From Candidatus Poribacteria bacterium (GTDB lineage: Bacteria > Poribacteria > WGA-4E > GCA-2687025), in assembly GCA_002687025.1 (NCBI GenBank), contig NYZG01000399.1:1-30205 (forward strand): a stretch of DNA of 30,205 nucleotides. The letters run 5' to 3'. A program made the position numbers and the translations under genes. Below are positions 23,025 to 30,205 of the stretch, piece after piece. Under the pieces are notes generated by a model. That model worked only from the letters and a program-made list of their open reading frames with translations, searched no databases and was not told where the DNA came from. Each line of letters starts with the position of its first letter. Position 1 is the stretch's first letter.

Positions 23025-26000
23025 CACGCCGACTCCTCGCCGAGTTGGTCCGCCGTGAACGACTTGGGATCGTAGTGAGGCTGCTCCGTCTTCATCCGAC
23101 GCTGCCGCGCCGGTCGCAGGCGGCATATATCGCGGTAGTCGCACGTGCCGCATCCCGCCCTGTCCGGCTTCAGCCGCGTCACGGGAAACCGACCGTGGCG
23201 CATGTGCGACTCGATCTCACGCACACGATCGCGCGTCACCTGCCGGAACCTGGCGAAGGCGTCCTCGTCGAGCAGGCCCTGAGGCTTCCTGCCCGTGTAC
23301 TTCGCGAGGTCCACCTGCGCGAGCGGCGCCCGGCGCCGCACATCCGTGGGCTCCTGGACCGAGTAGAACACCCCGCCGGCCGGCCGCGAGAGACCTTCAT
23401 GTTGGTCCGCCAGGGCGTCCATGTAGATCGCCAGCTGGAAGCTCAAGCCCCCCAGCGCGTCGCTCGCGGGTGGCGTGAACCCCGACTTGTAGTCGAAGAC
23501 GACGAATCGGCCCGTCTCGGCGTCCACGTCCACACGGTCCACACGTCCCCTGAGCACGATGTCGCCGTCGCCGTCGAGTCGCGGGATCGAGTGCGCGGCG
23601 AGCTCTACGGCCGCCTTCCTGCCGCCGGGCTCGCCGAACGCGACTTCGTTGTACCTGCCCCTGCTGTATTCGCCCGCGAACCCTATGCCCGTCTCGTCGT
23701 CCTCCGCGACGAGGAACGCGGCCAGCAGTCCCTGGGGGGACTCCGGGTCGTCCAGACCCGCGACCAGCGCGCGCTTCTCCTCCTCCCAGTAGAGGCTGGC
23801 GTACTGCGCGTCGTACTCGCCGAACGTCCTGCGAGCGCATTCCAGCATGCGTCGCCGGGCGTTGTCTCCCGCCCAATCGCCGACATCCAGGCCGGCGCCG
23901 CCGGTGCTGAAGAACTGCTCGAGTATGCCGTGGATCACGATGCCCCGGACGTTCGGGGCGATATCCGCCTCGAGGGCCTCCGGGCGGCCAATGCGCAACA
24001 CGCGGCCGTAGAAGAGCTTAGCAGGACACCTCGCGTACGTATCGAATAGCGTCGCGGAGAGTTCCGCGCGCGTGAAGGCATCCAGATGCGCCGCTATGGC
24101 CGGACGATCCGTCGGTACGCACGCATCGTATTCGCCCCACCGCGTGAGCGATTCGCGCGAGGCGGCAGCGCGTACGAGCGTCGCCACGTTCCCGTGCGGC
24201 AGCCCCGGGAGCTCGATCCCCGACGCGTCCCACGCGCGGCCGCCGAGCGCGAGGACCTCTCTCGCGCACGCCGGCCCCGCGTCGGCTGTTGGGTCCACGG
24301 TCACGTCGTCGTCCGACAGTCCAAGCGCCGAGCACACATCATCCACGAACGGCGACGGCGTCAGGGCGCGTCCGTCGTCCATGCGCGGGTAGGTGAGCAC
24401 GACCTGCTCCGCGTTCGTCAACGCCTCGCGGAACAGCAGGCGCTCGACCGGGGCGTCGTCTGGGCGCAAGGACGCGTCGTCTTCCCCGCGCAGCGTCCCG
24501 TCGATCAGGAAATTCGCCGGTGTCGCACCCGGGAACTCCCCCTCGACCATACCCACAATGTACAGCCGCCCGCACGACAGGCCCGCCGACTGCTCCGGCG
24601 ACAGAATCGCCACCGCGTTCTCTCGACGACCGGCCGGCCGGCGTGACTCTGGGTTGGCGAGGGCGTGGCACACGGCGTCGGCCAGGCCGCGGGCGTCCAA
24701 CCCCTGGTCTCTCGACGCCATGGCGCCGAACGTGGCCGCGATCTGTCCCAGCAGCTCCCGGAACGCCTGCCACGCCTCGGATTCGTCGTCGACTGCGAGC
24801 GCGGAGCCCGGCTGGGGAGCGGGCGCGGCCAGGCCGTAGTCGTGCAGCAGGGCGAGGAACGCGTCCCCGAAGTCGCGCGCGGAGCTCGCGTCGCGAAGCG
24901 CCGTCACGCGGCCTACGAAACGCCCCACGATACACAGATCGCGCGCGACCTCGATGTGTGGCGCCGGGAGCTCCTCCTCGAAGTGCGCGCTCTCGTCGTC
25001 GGGATCGTAGGCGGTGTTGGCGTGGCGCAGGGAGAGAACGACGCGCGCGTACCAGTCCTCCGCATCGAACGCGTCTGCGATGCCCGCGCGTTGGACGAGG
25101 CGTTCGAATCTGGGCGCCCAGAACGGCCGGACATGCGTTGTTGCGTCGAAGGGCGTAGACGCCAATGCGCTGGCGTCTCGCAGGACGTCTCCGGCGTGGC
25201 CGAATTCGGCGTGGCGCAGGACATCCATGAGCTCCCGGATGGTCCACTGCGCATCTTCATCCGCGACGGCTCGGAGGATCTTGTGCGCCACGCGCAGCAG
25301 GGGCGTTGCGCACAGAGGAGCGCCACGTTCCATGTTCGCCGGGAGCCCGTATTCGGCGAACGTCTCCTCGACGAGCGTCGCGTACTGAGTGTACGACGGC
25401 AGGAGCACGGTGTAGGGCGTGAAATCGGCGCGATCCGGCGCCACGGCTCCGAGGTCGAGGCGTATCATCCTCGCGACCCCGCGCGCCTCCTCCCGCCGGC
25501 CGGCGAAGGCGACCACGCGCACCTGCTGGAAGCCATCCTCGTCGGCCCGTAGGGGCGCCGACGGATCGCCGCCGAAGATGGCAGCCCCTAGGCGCTGGGG
25601 AAGCCGTGCGACGCCGGGCGTGACGCGCTCCACGGTAGCGTCGGCGGCGGCCCAGCGCGCCATGGGGGCCGCCGCCGCAAAGCCGCGGTCACCCTCGGCC
25701 GCCTCCACGCCAGCCTCGGGCGTCGGCAGCGTGACGATGACATGTTCGAATGCGTCGGACATCGCCTCGAACAGGCGCAGGTCCACCGGCAGGGCGAAGG
25801 CGAATTCGTCGAGCACGAGCATTCGATCCTCGGCCGGGTACCCGTGCGCCTGCCACTCCGAAAGAAGGGCCGACGCGAGCCATCGACGGTCCATGAGGCC
25901 GCGCCCGCGGAGCGCCGCGTCATACGCCGTCGCGAACGAAGCCAACGCGTTGGCATACTCCCGGTCGGGCGGCGACGCCACGCGCGCGAGCTCGTCGAGC

Positions 26001-26407
26001 TCCGGCCCACCCTCGTACCACGACCCGGCGATGGCGTCGAGGAACCCAACGACCTTCCTCGCGAGACCTCGGGTCACCGGCCCGCGTCCCAGCAGGCCTG
26101 TATCGCCCGCTAGCTCGCGCACGAGCAGCGCGCGCGCTTCCGTGTCGAGACGTCGGCGCCGCTCCGTCAGGTCGGTTGCGTGGCGGTTCAGAAGGGAATC
26201 CGGCGTGTCCACTCGCGGGACCCAGCAACGGCCGCCGAAGTGCGATGTCACCGCGCTCCGCAGGGCTGCCGCGCGTTCTGTCGTCGGCGCGATGAACAGT
26301 GCGGACACCTCGCGCGTGCGCTCGTCGTAGGCCTCCTCGACGCGCCGTAACAGGGCGCGCTCGCGCTCACGTTGGGGCGTGCCGTGGATGAGGCGTTTGC
26401 TGACCAC
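23024..26407 (-). CDS. addB: AddB-like nuclease subunit with Fe-S cluster motif
   Basis: Partner of AddA, 1127 residues. The C-terminal third is a RecB/Cas4-like PD-(D/E)xK nuclease: 'GRVDRVDVDAETGRFVVFDYKSG' (quoted in parts: GRVDRVDVDAETGR, FVVFDYKSG) holds the catalytic D and the D-x-K, followed by 'LSFQLAIYMDAL'. Four Cys match AddB's Fe-S cluster: one in 'YARCPAKLFYGRV' and C-x2-C-x5-C in 'CGTCDYRDICR'. The N-terminal half is an inactivated helicase: 'LIHGTPQRERERALLRRV' replaces Walker A and lacks the GK[ST], while 'RMLVLDEFAFALPVDLRLF' resembles Walker B. That agrees with AddB proteins, whose helicase is not the motor. GTG start at 26407 with GGAGG (26417-26413) five bases upstream. 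Overlaps addA. Confidence 0.9.
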   Translation of the reverse strand: MVSKRLIHGTPQRERERALLRRVEEAYDERTREVSALFIAPTTERAAALRSAVTSHFGGRCWVPRVDTPDSLLNRHATDLTERRRRLDTEARALLVRELAGDTGLLGRGPVTRGLARKVVGFLDAIAGSWYEGGPELDELARVASPPDREYANALASFATAYDAALRGRGLMDRRWLASALLSEWQAHGYPAEDRMLVLDEFAFALPVDLRLFEAMSDAFEHVIVTLPTPEAGVEAAEGDRGFAAAAPMARWAAADATVERVTPGVARLPQRLGAAIFGGDPSAPLRADEDGFQQVRVVAFAGRREEARGVARMIRLDLGAVAPDRADFTPYTVLLPSYTQYATLVEETFAEYGLPANMERGAPLCATPLLRVAHKILRAVADEDAQWTIRELMDVLRHAEFGHAGDVLRDASALASTPFDATTHVRPFWAPRFERLVQRAGIADAFDAEDWYARVVLSLRHANTAYDPDDESAHFEEELPAPHIEVARDLCIVGRFVGRVTALRDASSARDFGDAFLALLHDYGLAAPAPQPGSALAVDDESEAWQAFRELLGQIAATFGAMASRDQGLDARGLADAVCHALANPESRRPAGRRENAVAILSPEQSAGLSCGRLYIVGMVEGEFPGATPANFLIDGTLRGEDDASLRPDDAPVERLLFREALTNAEQVVLTYPRMDDGRALTPSPFVDDVCSALGLSDDDVTVDPTADAGPACAREVLALGGRAWDASGIELPGLPHGNVATLVRAAASRESLTRWGEYDACVPTDRPAIAAHLDAFTRAELSATLFDTYARCPAKLFYGRVLRIGRPEALEADIAPNVRGIVIHGILEQFFSTGGAGLDVGDWAGDNARRRMLECARRTFGEYDAQYASLYWEEEKRALVAGLDDPESPQGLLAAFLVAEDDETGIGFAGEYSRGRYNEVAFGEPGGRKAAVELAAHSIPRLDGDGDIVLRGRVDRVDVDAETGRFVVFDYKSGFTPPASDALGGLSFQLAIYMDALADQHEGLSRPAGGVFYSVQEPTDVRRRAPLAQVDLAKYTGRKPQGLLDEDAFARFRQVTRDRVREIESHMRHGRFPVTRLKPDRAGCGTCDYRDICRLRPARQRRMKTEQPHYDPKSFTADQLGEESA

Positions 26408-26452
26408 AGAGGCCTCCGGTCATTGGCGTGGGCGGAGATGCCTCGCCGGGCG

Positions 26453-27685
26453 TCACCGAGCACTATTGGTGGTACGGGGAGACGCGTCAAGCGGCCGCGC
26501 CTCGGAGGGGCGATGGGGACCCCCGTCCGCGCGGCGGCCGGCGAGCGACCTGTGAGCCACCAACGCTGCGACGGCGTAAAGCGCGCCTCCGGCAAGAAAC
26601 ACGGCCGAGGATGGGAGGCCGATCTCCGGCGCGGCCCATCCCAGCAGCGGGCCCGCGGCGGCGCCCATGTCGGAGGCCGTCACGTATGACGCCGTGACGC
26701 GCGGGCCACGGCGGACCGCCTCTGCCAGCACCGTGACGTTCGTGGCCGTGCCGCACACGAAGAACACGAGGACGCACGCGACGACGAGCACGGGCCGCTG
26801 CGCCTGGCCGCCGGCCAGCAGCGCGATGGCGCCGCACGCGAAGTAGCGCAGGGCCGCCTTCTTCCTGCCGATCCGGTCGCTGATGGCGCCCCACACGGGC
26901 GCGCTCCAGTCCGCGATCCAGCGCGCGGACAGCAGCACACCGTTGAGCGTTGCCACCCCGACGACCACGCCAACCACGGTGATGGAATCGCCCACCTTGT
27001 CCCGCAGGACGAGCCCGAGCGTCGACATCACCAGGCCGGAGCCGACGCATCCCGCCGCGAACCCGCAGAGCCAAAGGCCGACCGTCCCGCGGAAGCTGGG
27101 ACGCTCCTGCCGTCCCGCCGTCCTGACGTGTGTGACAAGCCGCTGCGACCGTACGCCCAGGGGAACGGCAATCAGCGAGAGCCCGCTGAAGATGAACAGC
27201 GTGCGCGCAAACCCGAGCAAGTCGTGGCCGATGGCGCCCGCCAGATTGCCCGCGACGGACCCAAGACGCGCGATGAAGTTGTACGACCCCATCACCGCGC
27301 CGACTGATTCCTCGCCGCTGACGCCTGCTGCCGTGACAAGGCCGCTCTGGCGGATGAACGACCAGCACAGGCCCCACAACACGCGGCCCAGCAGGAAGAC
27401 CACGAAGTTCGACGCAACCCCATAGAGCGCTGTGACACCCGCGCCCGCCGCCAACGCCAGCGAGAGCGCGACCGTGATGTTGACCTTGTGCAGCGCGCGC
27501 TCGGCCACGTTGTTCGTGACGAAGCGCACCCATCGGTTGGCGGAGAGAATCACCCCGACCTGGATGTACGTCAGGCCGAGTGTGGCGTGGTAAGTCGGCA
27601 GCACCGAGTACAGCATCTGGTCGCCGAGAAGCGAGAACGCGGTCGCCAAGGCCACCAGAACGACGGGCGCGTAGGCTCGCGACAT
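26453..27685 (-). CDS. Major facilitator superfamily transporter
   Basis: 410 residues with about twelve hydrophobic helices. The N-terminal half starts 'APVVLVALATAFSLLGDQMLY', and 'FVTNNVAERALHK' is in the place of the first cytoplasmic loop. 'GAISDRIGRKKAALRYF' between helices 8 and 9 is the classical MFS motif (D-R-x-G-R-K/R). The segment between the halves holds a short basic loop near 'TAGRQERPS'. The C-terminus is hydrophilic and Pro/Arg-rich. The substrate cannot be inferred; drug or metabolite export is common. It lies in the minus-strand run between rsfS and the addB-like gene, 75 bases after rsfS and 45 bases before addB, a context that says little about its cargo. Confidence 0.9.
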   Translation of the reverse strand: MSRAYAPVVLVALATAFSLLGDQMLYSVLPTYHATLGLTYIQVGVILSANRWVRFVTNNVAERALHKVNITVALSLALAAGAGVTALYGVASNFVVFLLGRVLWGLCWSFIRQSGLVTAAGVSGEESVGAVMGSYNFIARLGSVAGNLAGAIGHDLLGFARTLFIFSGLSLIAVPLGVRSQRLVTHVRTAGRQERPSFRGTVGLWLCGFAAGCVGSGLVMSTLGLVLRDKVGDSITVVGVVVGVATLNGVLLSARWIADWSAPVWGAISDRIGRKKAALRYFACGAIALLAGGQAQRPVLVVACVLVFFVCGTATNVTVLAEAVRRGPRVTASYVTASDMGAAAGPLLGWAAPEIGLPSSAVFLAGGALYAVAALVAHRSLAGRRADGGPHRPSEARPLDASPRTTNSAR

Positions 27686-27760
27686 GCAGCGGCTTCTCGG
27701 GTGCGGGTACGTGCGCGTGATCGCCGCGGATGGCCGGTAAAGCGTCCCGTCTCGATGGCT

Positions 27761-28192
27761 CTAGACGAAGTCTCTTGCCGTGAGCGGCCTCGGCTCCTCG
27801 TCCACGTCGTCCCACTCTGGATCGAGTTCCCCGTCGTCGTCGGCCAGGACCGTCGTCGGCGCCTCGGCCCAGAGGCGTTCGAGGGCATAGAACTCGCGAG
27901 CCTCACGCGTGAAGACGTGGATCACCGTGTCGACGTAGTCCAGGAGCGTCCATGCGGCCCGGCGCGACCCCTCGCGGTGCAGGAGACGGTGGCCTTCCTC
28001 GCGCATGCGCTGGTACACGATCTCCGCGATCCCGGCCGCGTGCGTGTCCGATGTCCCAGTGCACACCACGAAGAAATCCGTGAAAGCGCCCAGGCCGCGC
28101 AGGTCGATGAGCGTGACGTTCCGCGCCTTGCGGCTCAGGGCCGCCTCCGCCGCGACGCGCGCCATCGTCTCGGTGTCAACCATCGTCGCCAT
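27761..28192 (-). CDS. rsfS: Ribosome silencing factor RsfS
   Basis: Binds protein uL14 (L14) of the large ribosomal subunit and blocks subunit joining in nutrient limitation. 143 residues with the conserved core 'LIDLRGLGAFTDFFVVCTGTS' split as 'IDLRGLGAFTDFFVVCTGTS', then 'HRLLHREGSRRAAWTLLDYVDTVIHVF' in which the W-x-L-[LI]-D-Y/[GF]-x-x-[VI]-[VI]-H-x-F signature is readable ('WTLLDYVDTVIHVF'), and 'REFYALERLWAEAP'. The acidic tail is somewhat longer than usual. ATG 28192 was chosen over upstream starts because it is nearest the family N-terminus and has AGGGG a few bases before. It lies 17 bases after yqeK on the same strand, the usual yqeK-rsfS pair. Confidence 0.94.
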   Translation of the reverse strand: MATMVDTETMARVAAEAALSRKARNVTLIDLRGLGAFTDFFVVCTGTSDTHAAGIAEIVYQRMREEGHRLLHREGSRRAAWTLLDYVDTVIHVFTREAREFYALERLWAEAPTTVLADDDGELDPEWDDVDEEPRPLTARDFV

Positions 28193-28208
28193 CGTGTCCC
28201 CTTCGCTC

Positions 28209-28787
28209 TCAGGATCGGGCGCGCGCCAGCAGAGCGTTGCGGGCATGCACGGTTCTGGGGTGAATCAGCCGGCCTTTGCGCATCAGCGCTTGGAGCCGAA
28301 ACTCCATGGTGCGGATCACCCCGTTGAGCAGGTCTGCCATGACCAGATCCCGTGCGATCGCTGCCTCTGGGAACGGCCTCGACGGCTCGCTGAAGTCCGC
28401 GGCGTACAGAACCATGTCGAGATCGGTCATGTCCGCCTTGCCGGTCGTGTGACCGCGGACGGCTTCGCATACCTCGGGCTCGAACCCGTAGCGGACGCGA
28501 CCCATCTCGGCGGCCACGTAGCCGTGCAGCGCAACGGGGCTCACGCGGTCCTCGCGTGTCAGATGCACGCCGTAGCGAGCGCATTCCGCGAACTGCGCCG
28601 GCACCGGCATCCACTTCGCCGCGTCGTGCAGCAATGCCGCAGTCTCGGCGCTCTCGGCATCGACGCCGTGCGCGTCGGCATACTCCATGGCCGTGTCGCG
28701 CACGCCCAGGACGTGTTTCATGCGCTCAGGGGACAGGCGCCGTTCGAGGTACGCGATGAGCTCAGACTTCGATGCCGTCGTCCTCAT
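28209..28787 (-). CDS. yqeK: HD-domain bis(5'-nucleosyl)-tetraphosphatase, YqeK-like
   Basis: Hydrolyses Ap4A symmetrically to ADP in Firmicutes homologues. 192 residues starting MRTTASKSELIAYLERRLS. The first HD ligand is in 'RMKHVLGVRDTAMEYA', the HD pair in 'AALLHDAAKWM', further His in 'HGYVAAEMGRVRYG' and 'VRGHTTGKADMTDLDMVLYAADF', where the last Asp ligand is expected. The order fits the YqeK family. ATG 28787 is preceded by GGAGG within 'GGTGGAGGCGG' and overlaps the end of yacG by 26 bases. Followed by rsfS after 17 bases. In other bacteria nadD often precedes this pair; here YacG does. Confidence 0.92.
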   Translation of the reverse strand: MRTTASKSELIAYLERRLSPERMKHVLGVRDTAMEYADAHGVDAESAETAALLHDAAKWMPVPAQFAECARYGVHLTREDRVSPVALHGYVAAEMGRVRYGFEPEVCEAVRGHTTGKADMTDLDMVLYAADFSEPSRPFPEAAIARDLVMADLLNGVIRTMEFRLQALMRKGRLIHPRTVHARNALLARARS

Positions 28788-29064
28788 CCGCCTCCACCGT
28801 CTCCCCAAGCCGCTCCTGGAGCTCCCGCACGAGGCCGACGAGGTCGTCACGGCTCATGTCCGTAACGTCCGCGGTGGCCTGCTCCTCGTCGGTCAGTTCG
28901 CGACCGACGACGTACCGTTCGCTGAACCAGTTGTCGAGGTCGAGCATCTTGCATCGCTCCCCGCAGAAGGGGAACGCGGGCGGCAGGGGATCGCCCCTCA
29001 CGTACGCCACCGAGGCGCCGCACATGGGGCACTTGAGCGCCATCCCAAGGCTCTGACGCGCCAT
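28762..29064 (-). CDS. yacG: DNA gyrase inhibitor YacG-like zinc protein
   Basis: Small zinc-binding protein; E. coli YacG binds GyrB and inhibits gyrase. 100 residues from ATG 29064 (MARQSLGMALKCPMCG), or 93 from the inner ATG 29043. The zinc ribbon is C-P-M-C near 12-15 and 'FPFCGERCKMLDLDNWFSERY' split as 'FCGERCKMLDL' and 'DNWFSERYVV', which is the C-x2-C-x15-20-C-x3-C pattern with the family's LDLxxW-x-x-x-R/Y. The extra C-terminal half is acidic and coiled-coil-like ('MSRDDLVGLVRELQERLGET') and longer than in E. coli. It begins the minus-strand operon; AGGGG lies 11 bases before the ATG. Confidence 0.88.
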   Translation of the reverse strand: MARQSLGMALKCPMCGASVAYVRGDPLPPAFPFCGERCKMLDLDNWFSERYVVGRELTDEEQATADVTDMSRDDLVGLVRELQERLGETVEADEDDGIEV

Positions 29065-29083
29065 ACGATCCGAAGCCCCTGAA

Positions 29084-29112
29084 TTGCCGCCATCGGCTCG
29101 CCCGACTACCAT
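29084..29112 (+). promoter_or_regulatory. Candidate promoter for the Tat-exported phosphatase-fold gene
   Basis: TTGCCG (29084-29089) and TACCAT (29107-29112) with a 17-base spacer, each with four matches to the housekeeping consensus, lie in the 126-base divergent spacer between yacG and the gene starting at 29191. Transcription would begin about 70 bases before the ATG. Pattern only. Confidence 0.3.
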
Positions 29113-29190
29113 AGCCCGACCAGCACAGAACGTGGTCTGGAAGGTAGCGGATGGGGCGCCCGAAGTCAAGCTGGCCCCGGGGGATGCAGG

Positions 29191-30205
29191 ATGGACCGCC
29201 GGACGTTTATCTCGCGGGCTCTCGGCGGCTTCGCGGCCTTGCATGTGCGTCCGCGAGGCGCGCTCGCACAGCCGCGCGTGCCAGGGTACGAAGGGCCGAA
29301 CGTCATCATTGTTCGATTCGGCGGAGGCTGCCGACGTCAGGAGACGATCCTCGCCGACGACACGTACAGTCCCTACCTGCGACACGTCCTTGCCGAACGC
29401 GGCACGCTCTTCTCGGGCATGGAGATGTCCGCGTCTCAGGAGGTCGAGACGGGCCACGGCCAGGGCACACTCAACATCCTCACAGGCCGCTATGATCGCC
29501 ACAAGGACGTCGACGGGCTGTTCCTCGGTGAGCGCTTCGAGGCAAAATCCCCGACCCTGTTTGAGCTCATGCGGAAGAGCTACGCCGTCCCCGAGCATCA
29601 GACTCTTGTCGTCGATGGCGAAGACCGCGTCGACGAGGGGTTCTACGCCTTCAGCAACCGCCATCTCTTCGGTGTCGAGTATCGCGCCCGCGTGCTGAGC
29701 CCATACCGGTACAGGACGCACCTCCTACGTCAGCGGCTCGCTGAGGCGCCCGTCCCCGACGACGACTCTCCCAGAGCACAGCAAGAGATCGCGAAGATGG
29801 CGGGCGCCGACGCTAGCCACCAAGACACCTACGTCGAGAGCCCGGCAATCGCGCGATTCTGGGACACGTGGCGCGGACGGTACGACGACACGGCGTCGGT
29901 CAGCCCCCGTGGAGACCAACTGCTCACCGAACTGAGCGTGCGGGCCATGCGCCATCTGCGGCCCAAGCTGATGATGGTGAATTACTGCGACTGTGACTAC
30001 GTCCACTGGGGCGCTCTGAGCCACTACACACACGGCATCGCCATCATGGACCAGGGCCTGCGGCGGCTGGTCGAGGCCGCCGATGCCGACGAGGCGTATC
30101 GCGACAACACCGTGTTCGTCGTCGTCCCAGATTGCGGCCGCGACGACAACCCGTCCATGGCCGTCCCGTGCCAGCACCACGCGAACACGCGATCCGCGCG
30201 CGAGA
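29191..30205 (+). CDS. Tat-exported alkaline-phosphatase-superfamily protein, 3' end outside the window
   Basis: 338 codons are visible from ATG 29191 and no stop occurs before the window edge. The N-terminus MDRRTFISRALGGFAAL is a twin-arginine signal, with a likely cut at 'GALA|QPR'. Motifs: 'NVIIVRFGGGCRRQETI' near 37-53, 'TGHGQGTLNILTGRY' near 87-101, 'YCDCDYVHWGALSHYTHG' split as 'YVHWGALSHYTHG' near 270, 'VVVPDCGRDDNP' near 310-320 and 'CQHHA' near 327. The order of a metal-binding GH..T loop, H-W-G and a late D-x-G-R with HH fits alkaline-phosphatase/sulfatase-fold metalloenzymes. The sulfatase CxPxR site is absent, so it is not a classical sulfatase. Phosphatase, phosphodiesterase or phosphonate activity is possible; it may also lack activity. 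Substrate unknown. Confidence 0.8.
   Translation, partial: MDRRTFISRALGGFAALHVRPRGALAQPRVPGYEGPNVIIVRFGGGCRRQETILADDTYSPYLRHVLAERGTLFSGMEMSASQEVETGHGQGTLNILTGRYDRHKDVDGLFLGERFEAKSPTLFELMRKSYAVPEHQTLVVDGEDRVDEGFYAFSNRHLFGVEYRARVLSPYRYRTHLLRQRLAEAPVPDDDSPRAQQEIAKMAGADASHQDTYVESPAIARFWDTWRGRYDDTASVSPRGDQLLTELSVRAMRHLRPKLMMVNYCDCDYVHWGALSHYTHGIAIMDQGLRRLVEAADADEAYRDNTVFVVVPDCGRDDNPSMAVPCQHHANTRSARE

Noticed and set aside
24665..25552. Long plus-strand frame inside the addB-like gene
   Set aside because: No recognisable motif, and it lies opposite a confident gene.
23024..26407. Cas4-like nuclease domain as part of a CRISPR or defence island
   Set aside because: The full-length architecture, the C-x2-C-x5-C placement and the coupling to addA fit AddB; there is no repeat array or other defence gene.
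29101..29190. Minus-strand TATGGT in the divergent spacer as the yacG promoter
   Set aside because: No acceptable -35 at 16-18 bases; the same bases fit the plus-strand candidate better.

Overview
The window is GC-rich bacterial DNA, densely coding, with no tRNA, rRNA, insertion sequence or CRISPR that I could find. The gene repertoire is a Gram-negative-type mix: an enolase-superfamily sugar-acid enzyme, a LamG jellyroll protein, a Gfo/Idh/MocA oxidoreductase, a Tat-exported alkaline-phosphatase-fold protein, a signal-peptide lipoprotein and many GTG/TTG starts. This combination is reminiscent of uncultured lineages such as Poribacteria or Latescibacterota. That placement is inference only, because the window holds no phylogenetic marker that I can place by eye.

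Layout. 1-2755 (+): tail of an unidentified gene, then xseA, xseB and a polyprenyl diphosphate synthase with overlapping or nearly overlapping ends (exonuclease VII plus isoprenoid synthesis). 2765-9151 (+): an unrecognised exported protein, a DapA-superfamily lyase, a 48-residue single-span membrane protein, an ABC binding protein, a fused double-domain ABC permease and a type II (Rhizobium etli type) asparaginase; this looks like an uptake and catabolism run whose ABC ATPase is not next to it. 9234-11045: a lipoprotein (+) facing a LamG protein and a peroxiredoxin (both -). The peroxiredoxin (Bcp/PrxQ) has an in-frame TGA exactly at the peroxidatic cysteine, followed by a strong bacterial SECIS-like hairpin, so I read it as a selenoprotein and not as two broken ORFs.

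11046-17527 (+): enolase-superfamily enzyme, phosphofructokinase, cardiolipin synthase-like phospholipase D protein, DUF4126-type membrane protein, NAD-dependent epimerase and Gfo/Idh/MocA oxidoreductase. 17528-17998 is a sparse spacer with one doubtful small ORF and a candidate promoter. 17999-19579 (+) encodes an unusual 526-residue protein: a complete 7Fe ferredoxin, a low-complexity acidic and Ala/Pro-rich linker, a hydrophobic probable membrane segment and a C-terminal Hsp20/CS-like beta-sandwich.

19587-29064 (-) is a long co-directional run transcribed yacG, yqeK, rsfS, an MFS transporter, addB-like and addA: gyrase/zinc protein, Ap4A hydrolase, ribosome silencing factor, exporter and RecBCD-type break-repair helicase-nuclease. 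29191 to the window end (+) is a Tat-exported alkaline-phosphatase-superfamily protein, cut by the window edge.

Most interesting points: the selenocysteine Bcp with its SECIS, the ferredoxin-membrane-Hsp20 fusion, the DapA-like gene that seems to lack a canonical start codon, and the unlisted small membrane protein in the transport cluster.
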